In this document: positions 58,001 through 64,000 of the stretch, in pieces
Layout of the letters: every line of letters begins with the position of its first letter
Position numbering within the stretch: the stretch's first letter is position 1
From: Sipunculus nudus
Lineage: Eukaryota; Annelida; Sipuncula; Golfingiida; Sipunculidae
Direction of reading: 5' to 3'
NCBI GenBank assembly: GCA_026874595.1
Contig: CM049319.1
Location: 41,585,973 to 41,649,972 of the forward strand
Length of the DNA: 64,000 nucleotides
Program-made: the position numbers and the translations under genes
The notes under the pieces: model-generated
What the model saw: the letters and a program-made list of their open reading frames with translations, nothing else
Told to the model about the DNA's origin: nothing
Database searches by the model: none

Positions 58001-59767
58001 GGCTGAAACAATGTGTGTTGCCCCTCTTAAGCAGACCTCCGGTCACGTGGCCTTGTTATGGTAAACAGACTGTTTACCAACTTGCAAGGCTATTACAAGG
58101 TTTTAAACAGCCGTGTACAAGGAAATGAGACTGTGTGCTGGCATAGTTTTGCGGAGAAACGTTTGTATAAAGCAAAACTGAACTAAAAGTGTGAAGGAAT
58201 AGGATTAATATTGCTTCTGATTATGTCCCTTTAAAAATAATGTACATTGTAAAAAATTGTGCAAACTTATCATCGGACATTGGACAGAAATGGATGGTGT
58301 ACTGGTGCCAGTGCTGTACTTGCGTCTGCAATTCGCACAAAAAAAAATTATTCGAATTTACCAGTGAAATTAAAATGGTGAATACACCTTTCACTAAAAG
58401 AGTTTACAAACTTCCACATGAATTTCAGTCAATGCGTGAACATTTGACCCTGCCACCCCTACTTTAAATGCACTGGCTTGAAGGCTTTCGGAAGTTTGGG
58501 TCGCTTTTGCCGTATGGGCAATCCTATTCTTAGGTCATGGTGATCCCAGACATGGTTAACACCCATGAGCATACGCGTTGCAGAATAATTGCAAAATAAA
58601 TCACGAAGTAAACGGTGTGTTAACAGGTTTCTTTCAATATTTTGCTTCTGCATATCCTTCAACACATGGCAAACTGTAATACATTCCTTGGCGAAACAAT
58701 AACAAGACTTGCATCGTCCAAATTAAGCCCTATCGTGGTACCCTTTAGCTTAACGGAACTTTTATGTTCAAACGTCTTCTCCATCCAATAGACCAATACT
58801 GTTTTAAAAGTTATGACGCTTATTTTAATGCAATTAAAGCCTTCAGTTCCACTCTCGAAAAATGAATATCTTGAATATGCTGATGTATGGGATGGTAATA
58901 TACATCATTTTTATCTTTTCACCTGCACCTTCCAAAGGAAGCTGAAAGAAAAGAATCATAATTTGCGGCCGGGTGGAAGGTAACAATAAAACACACCTAA
59001 TCGCTCAGCCTGAAACAAAAAATTTCCTTTTTTTTAAGATAGCCTTTCCATTGCTTGAGTCAAATATGCCTATATTTAAATATGCTGTGTTGTTGGTGGT
59101 ATGTACTTTTTTAACTCAGAAAATGGAATTAGAGTTAGCGCTACAGGCCTATACCCTTATATTCCTAAGCAACCATTTTAGATGGCTAAGCAACTGATCC
59201 CTGAACCTGTAAAGAGCCTGCCCACCAGAAGTGATTTGTCGCTGCAACTGTGGCCTGACCAGTGAGAACAAACTTGAAATTCGAGCTGCTCAAACGGCAA
59301 TGAGATGGAACAAATATAAACCCAATTGATGGAATCTGTTGTATTTTTATGGGGACAAATAACGATGGTATTAAACACGTGTATGTAATCGTAAACAAGC
59401 TCTGGTGCTGATATCTTTGCTTGAAGTGGGTCGTAGCAAGATAAACTCCCTTCAAGCTCTATGAACACAGTGGTCCCGGAAACAACCAAGCAAACTAGCA
59501 CTTGTCTGACTGGGTCATAGAAATGGACCAATGGACAACAGATTAATATTTATTCAGGCTAATTTCAGCTGCCAGGGTGTCAAAACAACCAAGTGCTCAG
59601 GGGATTTGATGGGATTTAAACTTGGGACTGTTGATATTCAGTCTTCATCCAGCATATGGTCATAAATTTGCCATTACGCTCAGGAAATATCGGCGTAATG
59701 GCCCTAATCACAGCGTCATCTTAACAAATAACAGCAAAACGACCCGTTACACTGAAATGACCTAGCG
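58001..59767. other. unassigned stretch with three unexplained frames
   Basis: No HLE sequence. Open frames: plus 58240-58467 (75 codons, Cys-rich WCQCCTCVC), minus 58459 to about 58720 (85 codons, with CKSCYCFAKECITVCHVLKD and a basic end) and minus 59178-59531 (117 codons). On the plus strand at 59205-59310 a short frame reads RACPPEVICRCNCGLTSEN. The cysteine patterns suggest zinc-binding protein remnants, perhaps of a DNA transposon or host gene, but I cannot assign any. Confidence 0.3.
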
Positions 59768-59998
59768 AGAACCCTGGGGTACTTTCAAGCCCCATAGCTG
59801 AGAGGATACAGGTCACAGTGACCTAATTTCAGGTTTCCAAGTAGATTTATTTTTTATCTCCCTGGATGTTCACTTAGCAGTTTCTAGGACCAGCAGTTAT
59901 CATTTGTGTCTTGCTAAATGATGACCAGGTAACCCTGACGGATGACAGACAAAGCACCATTCCTATACCTCAGTTGACTTACAGTCAGCTGAGGAAAA
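59768..59998 (+). mobile_element. HLE-2 variant 3' end, decayed
   Basis: ggggtactttcaagcccc, tctaggaccagcag, cattcctatacctcag, then TTACAGTCAGCTGAGG and AAAAA: the variant 3' end of 18088-18445 with a damaged hairpin. Confidence 0.6.
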
Positions 59999-60873
59999 AA
60001 AGTAGAAAGAGAGATGTAGTGGGCACCCCTAGGGCACAAAGAAACCCTTTACATTTTTTAAAGAAAAGAAAAGTACATGAACAAAAAGTGTTGCAAATAA
60101 TAAACATTCCATTGAGCACCCTGGGAGTAAAGTAAATCTGGTTCAAAAAGGCTACAAACATATTATACCTAAAAAATTGAACCTCAGTCCAAAAAATAAA
60201 AACTGTTGCAGAGAATATACAAACTATAGAACAGCCTGATAATAAACCAATTCCGGTTCAAATACCACCATGAATAGACCATACCAGGAGTAATTATGCC
60301 TCAAAAAATGAACCTCCTTCCAAAAAATTACGGTTCAAAATTGTTTACCCATACATGAACTACAGAAAATACTGACTCCTTGATTTTGGTAATCATATAA
60401 GCATACTGATGCTGCTCAAATAATTATAAAAAATAAATTCCAGAATAATGGTCTACAGAGCCCACTTTTGGCACAGTCACAGGCCTTTAAACCCTCAATG
60501 AATAATATGATACAGATTTTACATTGTGGCAGGTTTAATCACTGGTTAACAGCCACTACTATTGGCTGTCCACCGGATACAGTTTATACAATAAGGTGCA
60601 GGGCTGCCAACCAGGACAGAAGTGTTTTAGACCATGTTGGTTTATATTTATAAATAATACTAGAGTAAAATTAAATCCAATCAAATTCAGTCATATTTGG
60701 TCAAATCCGTCGATTAGTCCAACCCTTTATCAAGGTTCAATGTGAATCTAACCATTTTGTTTTGACAGACTTGCAACTTCTTTTTAGTGGATAAATTATT
60801 GAAGCATACCAGTTACAACATGCAATATCAAAATAGTGCCTAATCAAAGTTGAGCACTCTCCCCGTTATGGCC
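59999..60873. other. no recognised feature
   Basis: AT-rich, no repeat match within the window. The plus frame 60468-60653 is short and without motif. Confidence 0.4.
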
Positions 60874-60992
60874 CGAGTATAGAATCCGGTCTTCATTTCC
60901 AAGATGGGTCTAAACTGACTGTACCGTCTCATATTAGTAGTAAACCGCACATAAGCCATGACATGGCTGATGATATGATATCGACTTACCTC

Positions 60993-61174
60993 GGCACTCG
61001 GTAAAACCCGGAATTTCCTCGGAATTTCCGAGGATATTCCGAGATCCCTCGGAATAAAAGTTTGAGCCATTTCCCTCGGCAGAGGATCCTTGACAGTAGA
61101 AAAAAAGTACCCATACCTGAAGAATGAACAATTATCTTCCCATTTATTCAGGGTTCCGTTCTAATCTTCGACTT
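60993..61174 (+). repeat. inverted repeat, left arm
   Basis: About 180 bases. Contains a dense cluster of TTCCGAGG/CCTCGGAA words that are themselves self-complementary, so each arm can also fold alone. Confidence 0.8.
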
Positions 61175-61470
61175 ATTAAGGTGCAGCGTACGATTTTTTT
61201 AACATCTTTTCAAACAGCCCTGCACGACTGCCGTGTTTACTAATATTTCTGAAGCACCTGTAGAATTCTCGGAGAATCCAGACCCACGGCGACCGGGCCC
61301 ACTCAAAACCACATAAAAAAACTGCAACTTTCTCCATTCCTGTTGACAAATTAATTATTACCTGTTGGATTACATCGTTTATACGTTTAATTCTTCTATA
61401 GCGCATTATTTACATTATGATTTCATATATTAGGTCTATAGATAGTAAATTAATAGTAATAAAATGTACA

Positions 61471-61498
61471 AGTATATATATATATATATATATATATA
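61471..61498 (+). repeat. (TA)n microsatellite
   Basis: About 13 TA units in the loop of the inverted-repeat element. Confidence 0.9.
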
Positions 61499-62075
61499 AT
61501 TCATATATTGACACCAGGTATAACATTTTTTTTCATTTTCATAATACTTTACATTGGTATTTTAAATTCAATATTTCATTATGGTATCAGGTGTATTTCA
61601 TGAGGCTTAATTTACTTTCAGTTTGTACATATTTCATTCGATTATTATGGTTCAGTTGTTAATAAATGATTTTGTTTTCAAATGTGTTCCTTTGTTCATT
61701 GGACTAATAAAAAATAGAATTTTAATAATGCCAGTGGTAAATGAAAACACTTGTAGACACTGATCAATACTGCTGTAGCCTCCCTGTCCAAATGTCATGC
61801 CACTTCCATTAATTGTAGAATCTCTCTCCATGCCCTGCCCCTTTCTTTTGTTATGGCCTTCCACAATATTTCATGATCTTATTATCAATAAGAGGAGTAT
61901 ATCTGATAAATCTACAATTCACTCTCTTTACTTCTTTTTATCCAGGCCTGTCAGCTGTTTATACTCTCCAAGAATTCTCATGAAACCACCGGATTTAGGT
62001 ATGATCTACCATAAACATGGTCGTTGTCCTGAGCCGGTCTGATCTGGCTCGGAAAACCGTAGATTACGCCTTTAA

Positions 62076-62246
62076 AAGTCGAAGATTAGAACGGAACCCT
62101 AAAGAAATAGGAAGATAATTATTCATTTTATATGTATGGGAACTTTTTCCCTACTGTCAGGGATCCTCTGCTGAGGGAAACGGCTCAAACTTTTATTCCG
62201 AGGAATCTCGGAATATCCTCGGAAATTCCGGGTTTTACCGAGTGCC
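62076..62246 (-). repeat. inverted repeat, right arm
   Basis: Inverted partner of 60993-61174, with an extra tatatgta-type indel and a slightly shorter TTCCGAGG cluster. Confidence 0.8.
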
Positions 62247-62350
62247 ACATACCTCTTACTTCTACATTACATTTACACGAATCCTAAACATCATTACGTC
62301 CGTCCGTATACACCCATAACCTCGTCCATGAAGACCGGATTCTATACTCG

Positions 62351-64000
62351 CTCCAATGTTATTCTAGACTTTTGAATAAGTACATCTGCATAACGACTGA
62401 TTCTCCCGTCGCTCCATACTGTCTAAATAGGGCCCCTAATCTGCACTTTTACCGTGAGCGCATGGTGAGCGATAATAGGTTGCCACAAATAGAGATGTAA
62501 GAATATGAATTTAATCGAAACGTTCCGTGTAATAGTAAGGAATTCTGTTTTGAGCATAACTTCACTTACTTTGGCATCTTTTCTTTAGGGTCTAAAATCG
62601 AGATACACTTCTACCCTCCCTGTTTTCTCTTCCTTCCCAACGAACTGCCAACCTCCGCGCAGCTCGCAGTGATAAGGGCTATTGTAGGTGGATGAGGGTT
62701 ATTCCGCGCCCAGTCACGCTAGTTCGCTTCTTGACCACCAGGTGGCACCAGGGTGGCATTAGGTGGATATTCAAAATGAAGGAGTTCCCTAGTTTATCAA
62801 ATTCACACATGGTGGCTCAAACTGCGTGCACGTCATCACTCTACATGGCTGTTGTCGGCGGGAAAAGCACGGGATCTCGTTACTGTGATGTCTCAGTTCG
62901 GTGGTTGTTATATAAAGCTGCATAGCAGTCATGAATGACAGGTACCGCAACACTGAATTCTTCAGTTTATTTATAGGTTTAGTAATGTCATGCACACACA
63001 CACACACACACATAGGCCTATCATACAGAAATAATTTTTTTATCTTATGTATAAGTTTGGTAAATTGCTTACATTTGAAGGAAAGACTATACTATGCAAA
63101 TATTATGGATAATTGATGATTTTAAAGTGATAAATACTGGGATATTATTGATAAATGGGTAAAGAATATGATTATATTATTTTACATTATGAATTATTAG
63201 TCTTTATGTAAATTTTACATACAGTACACAATATATAAGTAATATGTTCATTTGATCTGATACGTCTGGTATCACACATACACACAAACATATATTCGGG
63301 TCATTTTAACAAAAATCTTGACCCTGGAGGCAAATCGTGTTTATGCATGGCATACATTCTATTCAGGGGCAATGATAGGTGCTGAATCCAAATCTGCTGT
63401 AAGCCCAGCTGGCAAATGAACAATGTGCTTCAAAATCGTTGGTTTCACTGGCAACCTGTGTTAATTATCCAGTAATACTGACGTTTAAATGAATGGCTAT
63501 AACTTTGTGGATTTTAAACATAAAACAAACACTAATATGTAGCCAATTAATATATTTTTCCTGCAAGTGCAGTTTTGTGACATTGCATAAATGACATATC
63601 ATGATGTATGCAAATATATGCAAATTTTATGGTTTAATTTAAAACTTTTTTCCAAAAACTTTTCTTCAAATCCCTATTCCAGACAAAATATCATTTCCTT
63701 CAGCTTACAATTTATTCTGATAAAAGTACACACTACTCGAGAGACAAGCTAAAGATTTTTTAGATCTTTCTTCTAATATTTGCATATTTATTAATATTCA
63801 TAATACCATACTTTCTATATCTGCAAGTTACAGCTCGGGACATATCCACATATGAACAATTCCTCATAAATATCCCCCAAAATGTACAATGTTCCTAGTT
63901 TTTAAATATTGATCTAATCCAACAATTTTCTTTTTTGAAGTTTTTTTATATTTATTATTAAGATAATGTGCATATTTTGCACATTTTTAATGAAAATTGC
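62351..64000. other. no recognised feature
   Basis: AT-rich sequence. 62640-62800 is GC-richer with caggtggcaccaggg, but no frame with a known domain is seen on either strand. Confidence 0.4.
62993..63012 (+). repeat. (CA)n microsatellite
   Basis: Ten CA units. Confidence 0.9.

Larger units (their letters stand above)
60874..62350. mobile_element. long-inverted-repeat (foldback-type) element
   Basis: Outer words cgagtatagaatccggtc (60874-60896) and its reverse complement (62328-62350) bracket main arms 60993-61174 and 62076-62246. The arms are inverted copies with small indels: GGCACTCGGTAAAACCCGG, a set of nested cgga/tccg palindromes, and GGTTCCGTTCTAATCTTCG at the inner edge. The loop (61175-62075) shows no gene; it has a (TA)n tract at 61471-61498. 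Target duplication not determined, so the superfamily is open. Confidence 0.7.

Noticed and set aside
58240-58467. THAP-type zinc finger
   Set aside because: Cysteines are clustered, but the required late C..H pair and the P residue of the THAP domain are missing.
59178-59531. 117-codon minus frame as a membrane protein gene
   Set aside because: Hydrophobic stretches occur but there is no start context, homologue or splice signal, and a different short frame lies on the other strand.

Overview
This is an AT-rich, intron- and repeat-type eukaryotic window with no convincing intact host protein-coding gene. No prokaryotic signals are present. The repeats point to a marine mollusc, most likely a bivalve: elements with tandem-repeat cores resembling bivalve 'pearl' elements, (GGAC)n tracts before conserved 3' hairpins, and hAT, pogo and tRNA-SINE relics. 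That placement is inference.

Most of 1-50420 is made of at least six families of non-autonomous elements that I label HLE-1 to HLE-6 (local names, 'Helentron-like element'). Their sequences differ but their plan is the same: a 5' end AACAAG or AACTAG; a short 5' hairpin; a subterminal word whose reverse complement lies at the 3' end; usually an internal tandem repeat; in several families a (GGAC)n-like tract; a 3' hairpin (not clear in HLE-3); and a TAAAA or ATACAAT tail. No obvious target duplication is seen. This is how Helentron-associated elements (HINE/DINE-1, pearl) are described. The core words are HLE-1 GTATCCGCC, HLE-2 GCTCAGCTG, HLE-3 GCGAACCTGTG, HLE-4 GTATCGCCAGACA, HLE-5 TGCCCCCGCC and HLE-6 AGCCCTCA.

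The elements are nested like Russian dolls. An HLE-2 (4278-9897) holds an HLE-1 (5675-8804). A large HLE-3 (10806-21088) holds an HLE-2 (10985-18445), which holds a hAT-like transposon with an 8-bp target duplication (11086-17731), which holds further HLE-3, HLE-1 and HLE-2 copies. A second HLE-3 (28892-39098) holds an HLE-1 (29086-32701, itself split by an HLE-2), an HLE-4 5' part and another HLE-3 (35355-38919, itself holding an HLE-1). HLE-6 (24465-25493), HLE-5 (25560-27459) and a pogo/Tigger relic (27541-28699) lie between. HLE-2 copies at 41165-45295 and 45793-50420 hold a complete HLE-4 and a TTAA-flanked transposon.

From 50420 to the end the sequence is less dense in these elements: a non-LTR retrotransposon remnant split by a hAT-like element, one compact HLE-2 (56086-57603), a long-inverted-repeat element (60874-62350) and stretches where I recognise nothing. 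A tRNA-derived SINE lies near 40.3 kb.

The strongest observations are the shared terminal plan of six families, a palindrome GGTGGCGCCACC embedded in at least five of them, and repeated use of the same nucleotide position as an insertion site by different elements.
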